NCBI RefSeq assembly: GCF_037974355.1
Contig: NZ_CP150235.1
Coordinates: forward strand, 1,116,001-1,180,000
Reading direction: 5' to 3'
Origin: Paenibacillus sp. FSL R5-0517
Lineage (GTDB): Bacteria > Bacillota > Bacilli > Paenibacillales > Paenibacillaceae
DNA length: 64,000 nt
Shown: piece after piece, positions 33,312-42,316 of the stretch
Position numbering within the stretch: position 1 is the stretch's first letter
How the letters are laid out: every line of letters starts with the position of its first letter
Notes under the pieces: generated by a model
What the model saw: the letters and a program-made list of their open reading frames with translations, nothing else
Databases searched by the model: none
Told to the model about the DNA's origin: nothing
Translations under genes and position numbers: made by a program

Positions 33312-33345
33312 GAAAAAAAAGAGACCTGGACGTTTTGTCCAGGCC
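33312..33345 (-). terminator. Terminator for the minus-strand lipoprotein gene
   Basis: Read on the minus strand, CCTGGAC pairs with GTCCAGG around AAAAC and is followed by TCTCTTTTTTTT. Confidence 0.85.
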
Positions 33346-33392
33346 ATTCCTAATGAAATATAAAAATTGGTGTATCACTTTGCAGTTTTTTC

Positions 33393-33737
33393 TCAGGAAG
33401 AAGGTACTTCCTTTTTTGGATTTCGACTGTCGATAAACCAACCTGGTCCTTCTACACTGATAACCTCCTGTGAGTCGTAGTTATAGGAAACGGTGATACG
33501 TTCATCCTCATGTCCCGTTATATGACCGTATAGATATAGACGTGAATGGATGGAAGGATCATCAATATCGTGACTCGTTACAATAAAGTCCGCATTATAG
33601 TATTTCTTTATGTACTCAACACTTATTGGTGTAGCTGTTTCAACAATACTTTGCTTATCTGAGGTAGACATACTTGAACATCCTCCTAATAAGAATAGAA
33701 AAATAAGTAAGGTCAGAGCTGCAGGTTTTATTCGCAT
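33393..33737 (-). CDS. Small lipoprotein, candidate immunity protein of the lipase effector
   Basis: Start taken as ATG 33737 (MRIKPAALTLLIFLF), with AAAGGAGAA upstream. The 114-residue product has a lipobox LLGGC at residues 16-20 and then a small alpha/beta domain (EYIKKYYNADFIVTSHDI, RLYLYGHITGHEDERI) that resembles the cystatin-like or DUF1433-like lipoproteins of Firmicutes. The gene is divergent from, and 80 bases away from, the lipase effector at 33818. In Staphylococcus aureus the lipase effector TslA is blocked by a surface lipoprotein (TilA), so the same role is proposed here. That is an analogy, not a sequence match I can confirm. Confidence 0.6.
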   Translation of the reverse strand: MRIKPAALTLLIFLFLLGGCSSMSTSDKQSIVETATPISVEYIKKYYNADFIVTSHDIDDPSIHSRLYLYGHITGHEDERITVSYNYDSQEVISVEGPGWFIDSRNPKKEVPSS

Positions 33738-33817
33738 AAGCGTTAATTCTCCTTTTATGGAAATAAACTCTAAGCACACTTTAATACAAATTAATGTAAT
33801 AGACAAGGTGGGGTATC

Positions 33818-35260
33818 ATGACATACATAAATGATAAGACCTATTGGACCATTGCTGATGAGGTATACAAACGAGATTTACCATCTTCCGGATATAAGAA
33901 TGAAAATCTTCCAGGTTGGACAATAGTTGAACCGAAGGGGGCCATGCTTCATGATACAAATGGTTCTGGATTTGATGCTACTGTGTTTTACAATGAGGAT
34001 AATAATCAAGTTATTATTGGTTATCGGGGAACTGAACCCCCTGATCGTCCCAAATGGAGTGTACTAACAGATTGGGAGACTGATTTAAATGATGTTGTAG
34101 GTAATCGAACCAAGAATTTGGAGGAAACTCACAATTATATGGAGCAGTATAAGGAAGAGATTGCGGCGCTGCCTCTGCATCAACAAATGCCTTTTATTGA
34201 AGCTGAATCTAGGTATCAGAATAATCAATTTATTCAGGCACTGAACCTCTTTGATAAAGTAAAGGAGGAGTACCCGGAAGCTGATATCTCAACCACTGGA
34301 CACTCGTTGGGAGGTGCTCAAGCCGAATATGTTGCGATTCGTAATGGAGTATCATCAGCGAGTTATAATCCGCCAAGTATCGTACATTTACTTCCTGATG
34401 ATTTGCAAGAGAAGGTTCGGAACGGAGATTATCTGAAAACGAATGTGGCCTATGTCCATCCAGGGGATTCTGTGGGTTCTGGTGTGAAGAATGCCGAGCA
34501 GCATGTTGGTGCTACTTATTATATCAATTCTACTTTTGAAGATGCTAATCGTTACGAGACAATCCCCATGTTCTTACCGATACCTCGCGAGACGTGGTGG
34601 GAACAAAGATTGTTCGGTAACAAGTGGTCGTTTGAATTTATTCGTGTCCCGTCTATATCCGGAGAACAGAGTGTATTATCCAAGTTTTTGGATTCCATGC
34701 TAGTCGGTCAGAGAACACATAGTATGGATCATTTTACATTCGATGAGAAAGGGAACATAAGTAATACATTGTATACGATAGATGGGCAACGTGTGGATGG
34801 TCAGCCTAGAGTAGAAAATTATTCAGAGATGATGAAGGCAAGAGAAGAGTTTAAGGAAGCGATGAATATGCTGGTTGAGAAGCATGGTTCAGCTATGGGA
34901 GGGTTCGGCCAACTTGCGGCAACAGTACTAGGAATCAGTCCAGTCGCTATGAATAGACAGAACTCAGCATACTATGTTGGCGACCGACATGGGAGCACTA
35001 TTCAACTAACACCTGAGGAGCTTGGACATGCTTCCAGACAGATGCGGGAAAGTCTGCATGGCTTTGCCAATGATGCCCGCTCTTCAATCCAGATGTTCCA
35101 AGCACATATATCAACAAGTGAGAGTCAGTCCTTTACACCCATTGCCTATGATGCTACGGCAACGTTGGAGCGGATTAATCGGTGGTACCAAGAATCCATT
35201 ACAGAGATCGCAGATTATATCGAACGGAAAAGACAGGATTTTGTTCTGGCAGATCGATAA
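33818..35260 (+). CDS. Reverse-domain type VII lipase effector (TslA-like)
   Basis: A 480-residue protein with AAGGTGGGG before its ATG. Residues 1-230 are an alpha/beta-hydrolase lipase: GYRGTEPP (oxyanion-side loop, 68-75), the nucleophile elbow TGHSLGGAQAE with Ser163, and Asp/His candidates after 210. There is no signal peptide. The C-terminal 110 residues are long helices (LTPEELGHASRQMRESLHGF, TLERINRWYQESITEIADYI) resembling a WXG100/LXG export domain, but placed last. This lipase-first, export-region-last order is that of the staphylococcal TslA effectors. It would be exported by type VII secretion and cut membrane phospholipids in rivals. The next gene encodes a small WXG100-like partner. 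Confidence 0.75.
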   Translation: MTYINDKTYWTIADEVYKRDLPSSGYKNENLPGWTIVEPKGAMLHDTNGSGFDATVFYNEDNNQVIIGYRGTEPPDRPKWSVLTDWETDLNDVVGNRTKNLEETHNYMEQYKEEIAALPLHQQMPFIEAESRYQNNQFIQALNLFDKVKEEYPEADISTTGHSLGGAQAEYVAIRNGVSSASYNPPSIVHLLPDDLQEKVRNGDYLKTNVAYVHPGDSVGSGVKNAEQHVGATYYINSTFEDANRYETIPMFLPIPRETWWEQRLFGNKWSFEFIRVPSISGEQSVLSKFLDSMLVGQRTHSMDHFTFDEKGNISNTLYTIDGQRVDGQPRVENYSEMMKAREEFKEAMNMLVEKHGSAMGGFGQLAATVLGISPVAMNRQNSAYYVGDRHGSTIQLTPEELGHASRQMRESLHGFANDARSSIQMFQAHISTSESQSFTPIAYDATATLERINRWYQESITEIADYIERKRQDFVLADR

Positions 35261-35295
35261 TAGTTTAGCTGCAATGAACTACAGGAGGTGTACAT

Positions 35296-35586
35296 ATGGG
35301 GAGAATATCTGTCTCTCTGTCAGATTTGAGAAGAGCGATCCAGCAGTGTGAACAGTTACAGCAACGCTTGATTCAACAGGAGCAGCAGATGCGAAACATA
35401 TATGGAAGACTGCAAGATTGGAAGGGGGAATCTGCTGTACAGTTGACTGCAAAAATGTCAGCGTTTCTTGAAGGAACTACATCCAAACTAGCAGAGCTAG
35501 AAGCACACAAAGAACAATTAAAACAATATATAAGGAAGATGGAAGAGGCCGACCGCGAAGATCGACGCAAAGCTCGGAACCTTTAG
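35296..35586 (+). CDS. WXG100-like partner of the lipase effector
   Basis: A 96-residue protein with a perfect AGGAGGTG seven bases before the ATG. It has the WXG100 plan: a first helix (LRRAIQQCEQLQQRLIQQEQ), a turn with W-K-G (DWKGESAV near residue 42) and a second helix. It starts 35 bases after the lipase gene. In TslA loci, small helical proteins of this type bind the C-terminal helices of the lipase and allow its export. The same helper role is likely here. It lacks a catalytic domain of its own. Confidence 0.8.
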   Translation: MGRISVSLSDLRRAIQQCEQLQQRLIQQEQQMRNIYGRLQDWKGESAVQLTAKMSAFLEGTTSKLAELEAHKEQLKQYIRKMEEADREDRRKARNL

Positions 35587-35619
35587 TAATCGTCCTTATT
35601 TTCCGAGATGGGAGGAATG

Positions 35620-35982
35620 ATGTATATCTATAACCATTCGATCTGGCGCTGGACCATCAATCTTCTGTATCCTGCCATTATCTTTGTCTTCCAGAGCTGG
35701 GGACCGATACTGGATACTTGGACAGGTCCTATTTTGTTCGTCGCGGTGTTCTGCTTTCTATGGAGCGATGTGAAAGATATGTTCCTTTCTACGGGCTTGA
35801 CATGGTTTATTTCCATCCCGTGTTGGTGGTATTGGATTGAGCGTCCGAAACCATCATTCGGTGCTGAGAATTTTGCCGCACATCTATGGTTAATTGTACT
35901 TATGTACATTGTCTTTGTGCTCATCCCTCAGACGTTGGTCCTGACTACGCGGTTGCGGGTCATGGATTATTATAAGAAATGA
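35620..35982 (+). CDS. Four-helix membrane protein next to the lipase locus
   Basis: Start taken as ATG 35620, four bases after GGGAGGA; ATG 35608 and 35617 are in frame and possible. The 120-residue protein has hydrophobic helices near 11-28, 36-52, 60-77 and 93-113, with aromatic residues at the boundaries (IPCWWYWIERP). The family is not recognised. It lies about 30 bases after the WXG100-like gene in the same direction and may belong to the same transcript, perhaps as another protective or accessory factor; that is inference. Confidence 0.5.
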   Translation: MYIYNHSIWRWTINLLYPAIIFVFQSWGPILDTWTGPILFVAVFCFLWSDVKDMFLSTGLTWFISIPCWWYWIERPKPSFGAENFAAHLWLIVLMYIVFVLIPQTLVLTTRLRVMDYYKK

Positions 35983-36141
35983 AAGTTACAAGACCTCGCT
36001 ATGAACGGTCTGACTCCTGCGGTAATCCAGCAACCGATTAAGGAGATGATATGGGACATAAAAGGTCTGAACGACGAAGGATATATTATCTACTCATCTC
36101 TTGATAATGAAGAGTAGGAGGTGAATTATAACCTAAAAAAT

Positions 36142-36185
36142 AAGCCATCCTCCTGTGTTGTTCCTCATGATAAGCGGGATGGCTT
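36142..36185. terminator. Two-way hairpin between converging genes
   Basis: AAGCCATCC at 36142-36150 pairs with GGATGGCTT at 36177-36185, with an A run on the left and T-rich sequence on the right. It ends the lipase locus on one strand and the ger operon on the other. Confidence 0.65.
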
Positions 36186-36189
36186 GGTT

Positions 36190-37353
36190 CTATACTTTTC
36201 TCTTATATTTTCCTGTATATGGGATCGTAAGGTGTATATTGAGTTCCTCAATAGAATCCTCGGATAGAATTAATTTTTCTCCGTCACCGGATAACTTGTG
36301 CCACAATTTCGGGTCTTTGCGGTACAGTTTTTCTTGCAGGCCGAATACATCAACTCCTCGTTCCAAGCCATGGCGATACGTTTCCATAATCTGTTCTTTT
36401 AGTTTATCTTCACTTACCCGGGTCATTTCATCGTATGGCATGGGAACCAGATATTCATATAATGCTGTTAGATATTTGGCATCAATAGAGAATGTGACGT
36501 GATCTCCGTGGATAATCGGTTTAATTTTAATGGTAGGCAGACCAACACTGAGAGCACCGTAGATGACATTGTCCTTCTGGATCAGCAAGGGTGCTCGGCG
36601 CATGCCTTTGACCAGCCAGTGGTAACCCGGTAGATCATTGTGTGACATGAACTCAAAATTCTTTCCCGTCCTCTCGAAAAAGGCTCCTTCGATCAGGAAC
36701 AGATCATGTTCTTTTTTATTTTGGAGCCAGAGTTCCTTATTCAAAGAAATGACTGGTAGATACGTCGTAGTTGCTGGATCATTGTGCGTTGCAATCAATT
36801 CGAAGCTGAGAACGGGTGCAAATAAAGAGTTTTCCATGTAACTGGGCAAAGGATTGTGGAGGATGCTATCCAGCGGTGAAAGATTGTAGATGGATGCTGT
36901 GCTCAAAATATCCAGTAAAGGTTCACGTGTACCATATACCCAGGTGGTATAACGGGCTTCGGGGAAGCGCCCGAGCATGTCAAACACATCCTTGATGTGT
37001 TTGTTATTCAACACTCCGTCTGCAAGTACAATCGCGGTCACATGTCCCCAGGCAATGTGTAATTGTGAGGCACGCCATAATTCGTTCATCGCGAGACTCA
37101 TTGTCTTCCCTTCAGCATGACCAACCCAGATCGGAGGTGCTTCCGCAGTTTTGCTGGAGCTCTCACTCTTGGCTATACTCGAAAAGTCCAGGGTCTGTAC
37201 ATAAATGTGATACATACCGTCTTTGAAATCGATACCGATCGCCTTTGCATAGTCTACCTGCTGAATTTCGTATGCACTCCAGCATCCGGTCGTCATGAGG
37301 ACTAGGGAAAGACTCAACAATCCTAGCACACAGCGACGCAACAGTCTGTTCAT
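36190..37353 (-). CDS. gerC: Ger(x)C-family spore germination lipoprotein
   Basis: A 387-residue lipoprotein with lipobox LMTTGC near residue 23 (SLVLMTTGCWSAYEIQQVDY). The segments YAKAIGIDFKDGMYHIYVQ and the C-terminal GVDVFGLQEKLYRKDPKLW are typical of GerAC/Ger(x)C proteins. It forms the C subunit of a germinant receptor in the spore inner membrane, needed to sense nutrients. Its ATG overlaps the gerA stop by four bases (ATGA). It is the last gene of the operon, and a hairpin lies beyond the stop. Confidence 0.92.
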   Translation of the reverse strand: MNRLLRRCVLGLLSLSLVLMTTGCWSAYEIQQVDYAKAIGIDFKDGMYHIYVQTLDFSSIAKSESSSKTAEAPPIWVGHAEGKTMSLAMNELWRASQLHIAWGHVTAIVLADGVLNNKHIKDVFDMLGRFPEARYTTWVYGTREPLLDILSTASIYNLSPLDSILHNPLPSYMENSLFAPVLSFELIATHNDPATTTYLPVISLNKELWLQNKKEHDLFLIEGAFFERTGKNFEFMSHNDLPGYHWLVKGMRRAPLLIQKDNVIYGALSVGLPTIKIKPIIHGDHVTFSIDAKYLTALYEYLVPMPYDEMTRVSEDKLKEQIMETYRHGLERGVDVFGLQEKLYRKDPKLWHKLSGDGEKLILSEDSIEELNIHLTIPYTGKYKRKV

Positions 37354-38858
37354 CGTTCATTACCTTCCTTGCGCGGTTTCTGCGTCTCCAAATAGACAGG
37401 TCTGCGTTTGCCAATGCCCGTTGGCATTTTGAATAAAGATGAGAGGGCTTGTTTGAAACTCAGTGGGGTTAAAGGCGTCAGATAGGGGATGCCAAATGAC
37501 TTGAGATCAGTCAGGTAGATGAGAAACAAAATCATTGACAGAATGAACCCGTAGATGCCCAGTGTTACCCCTAAGACAAAACATAGAAAACGAAGAATCA
37601 GGATGGAACTTGTCATGACTTGATTGACAATGGTTGCTCCAGCAACCACCGTTACTGCAATAACGACAATCATCAACGGGGATACCATACCGGCACGGAT
37701 GGCTGAGTCCCCGATAATCAAGCCACCCACGACCGTTAAGGTCTGACCGATGGCGCTTGGCAAACGAACCCCGGCTTCCCGGAACAATTCCATCAGCAAC
37801 ATGATTAGAAACATTTCTATGCCCGATTCCATAGGCAAACCCATCCGTCCAACAGATATTGTTGCCACGAGTGGAAAAGGAATCTGATCCATATGAAAAG
37901 AGGTTAACGCAATATAAAATCCGGGCAAAAATATGGTGACCAACAGACCGATAAACCTCAACATGCGACCTACATTGACAGGTAAAAAAGGAAAGCTGGC
38001 ATCTTCTGGTGATTTGAGCAACAGAAACAGATTAACGGGTCCGATGATTGCACTGGGATTACCATCTACAATAAGAATGAAGCGACCATTGAGCAAGCAT
38101 TCTGCTGCAAAGTCTGGCCTGCCGGTATAGTGAGTTAACGGAAATAAGGTGATCTTGGCAGGTGATAACAACTCTTCAAGTTCATTGGCCGTCATGATAC
38201 GCTCTGTTTGGATTGTGCGTAGACGATGCTTGACTTCATCAATTAATTCCGAATTGGCAATGTTCTTGATATACATCAATGCTACCTTGGTGGCTGACCG
38301 TGAGCCAATAAGTTCGATATTGCAGGCTAATTGGTTGGTACGCAGTCTGGTACGAATCAAAGCGACATTCACTGCAAGAGGTTCGATAAAACCGTCCCTC
38401 GCTCCACGGATGGATACTTCTGTCGTGGATTCTTCCGGTGTCCGTGTAGGTATGTTGGAAATGTCTAGACTCCACATGGCTTGAAGAGAGGGGAGGCAGA
38501 TGAGAATATGTCCTTCAAATACACGTAGGGACATGAGTTCAGTCCCATACGCCGGATCATTCAGATCAAGAGTGCTCCACTGGAGGCTGATATTTTTTTC
38601 GATGTCAGAAATGCGAACAAAATGAGTTGATTCATAGGTCCTTTTCAAATCTGGCAGAATGATATCATAGATGGCTTGAGTATCGACCATACCGCTGCAA
38701 TAGCACATAATCAGCTTCATTTGCGAATCGCCAAATATATGTTTATCGATGATGACATCATCAGACCCGGCAAAAAAGGTTGTCAGATTGTGTTCGGTCA
38801 TATGGAAAGGTGTATTCGGTTCAGGTTTTGTTGGTGTTGTTTTGGGTGGATTCGACAT
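37350..38858 (-). CDS. gerA: GerA-family germination protein (A subunit)
   Basis: Start taken as ATG 38858, nine bases after AAGGAGG; it overlaps gerB by 38 bases. The 502-residue protein has a soluble N-terminal half with the GerA pattern (DVIIDKHIFGDSQMKLIMCY, RTNQLACNIELIGSRSATKV) and a membrane half of about five helices (RMLRFIGLLVTIFLPGFYIA, GMVSPLMIVVIAVTVVAG). The A subunit forms the nutrient-gated channel of the receptor in the spore inner membrane. The central position between B and C makes the order B-A-C, rather than the A-B-C of the Bacillus subtilis gerA operon. Confidence 0.93.
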   Translation of the reverse strand: MSNPPKTTPTKPEPNTPFHMTEHNLTTFFAGSDDVIIDKHIFGDSQMKLIMCYCSGMVDTQAIYDIILPDLKRTYESTHFVRISDIEKNISLQWSTLDLNDPAYGTELMSLRVFEGHILICLPSLQAMWSLDISNIPTRTPEESTTEVSIRGARDGFIEPLAVNVALIRTRLRTNQLACNIELIGSRSATKVALMYIKNIANSELIDEVKHRLRTIQTERIMTANELEELLSPAKITLFPLTHYTGRPDFAAECLLNGRFILIVDGNPSAIIGPVNLFLLLKSPEDASFPFLPVNVGRMLRFIGLLVTIFLPGFYIALTSFHMDQIPFPLVATISVGRMGLPMESGIEMFLIMLLMELFREAGVRLPSAIGQTLTVVGGLIIGDSAIRAGMVSPLMIVVIAVTVVAGATIVNQVMTSSILILRFLCFVLGVTLGIYGFILSMILFLIYLTDLKSFGIPYLTPLTPLSFKQALSSLFKMPTGIGKRRPVYLETQKPRKEGNER

Positions 38859-39951
38859 GTTGAGCAACCTCCTTGTCCTTTTTGTGAATGAGAGCGGCCA
38901 GCGTTAACAGGACAGTAACGATTGCCACATAAGCGAGCATGACGGGAAACTGGATATGGTCCACATAATAATCCACATAATCAATGCGCCACCACTGGAT
39001 GGCAAAAGCGCACATAACGAATGAGATACAGAGAATGGTGATATATCGCTTCTTCGGTCTGCGGATATCCAGCAGGTCCACGATAAGATATATCGAGATG
39101 GCTACTCGGGCGAATGAACCGCTCAGCCATTGGTATATGGAGAGAAAATCCACGTGCTGAAACAACTTGCCGATATTCACAAGTTTCCATTGTTCATAGG
39201 GACTGTTTCGCTGTTTGGCAGCCTCTTCCGGGCCAAATTCCACAATGGCTCCCATGGTAGGTCCAATGGCCATACTGATCATGAAAATTCCAAGTAACAG
39301 GACATGCCACCAGCGCAGTTTGCTTTTGATCTCATGCTGGAATAACATTAGAATCCAAATCTCCATTAGTCCGGCAAGAGAATAGATCATACCCCGCATA
39401 ATCGGAGCGAAGCCGTGTTCCATCATGGGGAATAACTGACCATAATCTTTATACTTCATATTGGCAGACATGACGAAGTAGCCAAGCAGAATAACTAGTG
39501 GCAGAAGGATGCTCGAAGTCATGGCAATAGAACGGATTCCTTTAGCTGCTGACCATGCTGCAACGAGTACACCGACTCCGGCTAACACATAGGTGGGTGT
39601 GAACGGTAGATAGGTAGATACCGTCCAGTTCGTTGTTTCATATAAAGTATGTGTCCCTAACGCAAGCAGCAAAATTGCAGCGGTTATGCGAAAAATCCAC
39701 GATGGAATAATGCCAAACTCTCGGGTGATCCAATCGGTCAACCGCTGTCCACGCACGCGCCGAATAACGATAAACATCATGCATAGAAACAACATGAAGA
39801 GCGGTGCAGCTACAACAACTGACAACCAGCCGTCCCGACCAGCCTCTTCAAGAATTGCAGGAATGGACAAGACGTGACAGACCAGTCCGGCACTTAATAA
39901 AATGATGGAAAAGGATAGCCAGATCGTAATTTGACCTTTTTCCTGGCTCAT
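38821..39951 (-). CDS. gerB: GerB-family spore germination permease (B subunit)
   Basis: Start taken as ATG 39951 (MSQEKGQITIWLSFSIILLS), with GGTGA seven bases upstream; the longer frame extends over the divergent dehydrogenase start. The 376-residue protein has about ten membrane helices of the APC-superfamily type with a GerB start (ITIWLSFSII) and core motifs such as WTVSTYLPFTPTYVLAGVG. The B subunit binds the germinant, usually an amino acid or sugar. It is the first gene of the operon and overlaps gerA by 38 bases. Confidence 0.9.
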   Translation of the reverse strand: MSQEKGQITIWLSFSIILLSAGLVCHVLSIPAILEEAGRDGWLSVVVAAPLFMLFLCMMFIVIRRVRGQRLTDWITREFGIIPSWIFRITAAILLLALGTHTLYETTNWTVSTYLPFTPTYVLAGVGVLVAAWSAAKGIRSIAMTSSILLPLVILLGYFVMSANMKYKDYGQLFPMMEHGFAPIMRGMIYSLAGLMEIWILMLFQHEIKSKLRWWHVLLLGIFMISMAIGPTMGAIVEFGPEEAAKQRNSPYEQWKLVNIGKLFQHVDFLSIYQWLSGSFARVAISIYLIVDLLDIRRPKKRYITILCISFVMCAFAIQWWRIDYVDYYVDHIQFPVMLAYVAIVTVLLTLAALIHKKDKEVAQHVESTQNNTNKT

Positions 39952-40153
39952 GGCATTCACCGTCCGCTCAAGGTAGTTTCCGTTAGGTTGCACAGCATAT
40001 GGGAAATTGATTCCTTTTTCAGATTTTTTCACAAAAAGCTGCAAACGAGATGGACGGACTAACCAGAAAGCTATAACATACAGATATAGCAATGTCGAAG
40101 ACAAGCACTGAGCGAAGCATAGAGAAATAGGGAAAATAGGGAGGAAACCTGCG

Positions 40154-41047
40154 ATGACAAATACAACGAAGGCACCTGGAGAGACGAAAGTTGGCTTTAT
40201 TGGTACAGGCGTGATGGGGAAAAGCATGGCTGGGCACATCCAGCAAGCGGGATATCCGCTGCATGTGTACACGCGAACCGCTGCCAAGGCGGAAGCGTTA
40301 GTGAAAGAAGGCGCCGTATGGCATGATACACCAGGCAAACTGGCTGCCGCGTGTGATGTCATCATCACGATGGTGGGTTATCCCAAGGATGTGGAGGAGA
40401 TCTATCTCGGTGAAGATGGTCTCGTAGCCAATGCTAAACCGGGGTCATATCTGATTGATATGACAACATCCAGTCCGCTTCTGGCGGCAAGAATCTCTGA
40501 AGCTGCGGAAGCCAAAGGACTGCATGCACTGGACGCGCCTGTATCGGGCGGCGATATCGGAGCGCAGAATGCCAAGCTGTCCATTATGGTTGGAGGAAGC
40601 TCGGCGGCCTTTGAAGCAGTGCGTCCGCTATTTGAGCAGATGGGCAGCAACATTGTGCTGCAAGGCAAGGCAGGAGCCGGGCAGCATACCAAAATGTGCA
40701 ACCAGATTGCCATTGCCTCTGGCATGATGGGCGTATGCGAAGCACTCGCCTATGCCAAGACGTCTGGTCTGGACGCGGAGACCGTGCTGAAGAGCATTGC
40801 TACCGGGGCAGCCGGAAGCTGGTCACTCAGCAATCTCGGTCCGCGCATGATCGCAGGCGATTATGAGCCTGGATTCTATGTGAAACATTTTATCAAAGAC
40901 ATGGGTATTGCACTGGAGTCTGCAAAAGAGATGGGCATGAACACGCCTGGGCTGGCTCTGGCCGAATCCCTGTACCAGGAAATAGCGAATAATGGTCTGG
41001 AAGAGAAGGGGACACAGGTGCTCTACATCTATTATCTTCAGGCTTAA
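40154..41047 (+). CDS. 3-hydroxyisobutyrate dehydrogenase-family oxidoreductase
   Basis: A 297-residue protein with GGGAGGAAA before its ATG. The N-terminal Rossmann fold carries GFIGTGVMGKSMAGHI (NADP-binding). DAPVSGGDIGAQNAKLSIM is the substrate loop, and GAGQHTKMCNQIAIASGM holds the catalytic Lys of the beta-hydroxyacid dehydrogenases. Such enzymes oxidise 3-hydroxy acids (3-hydroxyisobutyrate, tartronate semialdehyde or related) with NAD(P). The gene is divergent from gerB and is single-gene with its own hairpin. The precise substrate cannot be told from the sequence. Confidence 0.9.
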   Translation: MTNTTKAPGETKVGFIGTGVMGKSMAGHIQQAGYPLHVYTRTAAKAEALVKEGAVWHDTPGKLAAACDVIITMVGYPKDVEEIYLGEDGLVANAKPGSYLIDMTTSSPLLAARISEAAEAKGLHALDAPVSGGDIGAQNAKLSIMVGGSSAAFEAVRPLFEQMGSNIVLQGKAGAGQHTKMCNQIAIASGMMGVCEALAYAKTSGLDAETVLKSIATGAAGSWSLSNLGPRMIAGDYEPGFYVKHFIKDMGIALESAKEMGMNTPGLALAESLYQEIANNGLEEKGTQVLYIYYLQA

Positions 41048-41058
41048 CAACCAAGAGA

Positions 41059-41108
41059 ACAGCAGCGCATTCTTTTTCGATTCAGGAAAGGTTGCGCTGT
41101 TTTTTTTA
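41059..41108 (+). terminator. Terminator after the dehydrogenase gene
   Basis: AGCGCA pairs with TGCGCT across a long loop and is followed by eight T. Confidence 0.6.
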
Positions 41109-41322
41109 TTTTACGGCTTATTTATGCGTCTAAAGTCACGGAATTGGTTAAATGTTCATATGTACTTTGCGTAATAGAGAGATTTTGGTCGTTAACCCTT
41201 TATTTTAACCCCTCTTTATCCGACATAAGTAATAGAAGTTTACATAATGAATGTGTCAAAGGATGTTATTCCTCCTGTAATGGTCACCCGTAACCCACAC
41301 TATAATAGAACGGAGCTTGCCC

Positions 41323-42054
41323 ATGTTCAAGAAAATCCTGTCTCTGTTCAAGACACAGCCAGAGCTTGCGAACCCGATTACAGCCTCCGCTTCAGCTTTA
41401 CCATCGACGACAGCCATTCCTCCGCGTATGGTCCGCAGTAAACGCAAGAAAAAAGCGGAAGGGGACTGGACACGCCCGCCGGAGGAGCCTAGTACAGCAG
41501 ATCAGCTGATGGGTCTTCCAAGTGAATATAAAGTGCTGAACGATCTACTTATTACCAATCCGAAGTCACGCTCTGGTTATTCGCAGATCGATCATGTTGT
41601 AATTGGACCTCGGGCCATCTTTGTAATCGAAACCCGAAATCTGACGACAGGTGAGATCCGCGGCGGAAGAAGAGAGGCCAATTGGTCGGTCAGCAGCAGC
41701 CGGGTCAAAATGTACAATCCACTCATGCAGCATCGTGCACATGTGGAAGCCATTCATGCACACCTCGGAGACTACAAAAGAGTGCGTCTCGTCTCCATGG
41801 TGACCTTCACGAACCGTTGCCGCATTAGTGTTGATCCTGCTGTAAGATATGTGAATTCGGATGAACTGATCATCTATGACCATGAATTGGTGGAGACAAT
41901 TCAGCGCAAGACGGAACGACTTGAGTCTGAAGTTCCCGAGACTGTATTTCAAGAGAAGGATATTCAGGCGATTCACGCCCTTTTATCATCGGTGAACTCG
42001 ACCGATCCTCAGATTCGGTCAGAACACATGGAGAAGGCCAAAGGAATTAAATAA
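41323..42054 (+). CDS. NERD-domain protein
   Basis: Start taken as ATG 41323, seven bases after GGAG. The 243-residue protein has a Pro/Ser/Lys-rich N-terminal stretch, then a NERD domain at about 65-180: [30 protein letters not shown] with the Asp/Glu pair, and [21 protein letters not shown] is related to PD-(D/E)XK nucleases and is found in proteins that process nucleic acids. The ETRN segment replaces the more usual ETKN. No helicase or kinase partner is fused to it. The gene has its own terminator. Confidence 0.85.
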   Translation: MFKKILSLFKTQPELANPITASASALPSTTAIPPRMVRSKRKKKAEGDWTRPPEEPSTADQLMGLPSEYKVLNDLLITNPKSRSGYSQIDHVVIGPRAIFVIETRNLTTGEIRGGRREANWSVSSSRVKMYNPLMQHRAHVEAIHAHLGDYKRVRLVSMVTFTNRCRISVDPAVRYVNSDELIIYDHELVETIQRKTERLESEVPETVFQEKDIQAIHALLSSVNSTDPQIRSEHMEKAKGIK

Positions 42055-42066
42055 TCACACTTCATG

Positions 42067-42100
42067 AACACTGTTGTCCATACGGATGGCAGTGTTTTTG
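42067..42100 (+). terminator. Terminator after the NERD gene
   Basis: ACACTG pairs with CAGTGT, with inner CCAT/ATGG, followed by TTTTTG. Confidence 0.7.
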
Positions 42101-42316
42101 TGTCGATCTTGTCAGTTAATACACGAGTAGTAAAAGGCTTTAGACACAGGTATATCGTCGTATACACCCCATTTTTGACTTATGATACAATGTAGAACGT
42201 GTTCAGTTGTGAATCGATTATGTTATCCGAAAGGATATTTTTGTAAATAAGTTGTTCAAGGGTTGGAGTAGAGGTTAATGTTTCTCAGGAATATACATAC
42301 GATAGGGGAAGATCAT

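Noticed and set aside
34491..34703. Alternative-frame open frame inside the lipase effector gene
   Set aside because: It overlaps conserved lipase coding sequence and has no start signals.
36001..36117. 38-codon frame (MNGLTPAVIQQ...) after the 35620 membrane gene
   Set aside because: No ribosome binding site before the ATG; it may be a fragment, but nothing ties it to a known family.
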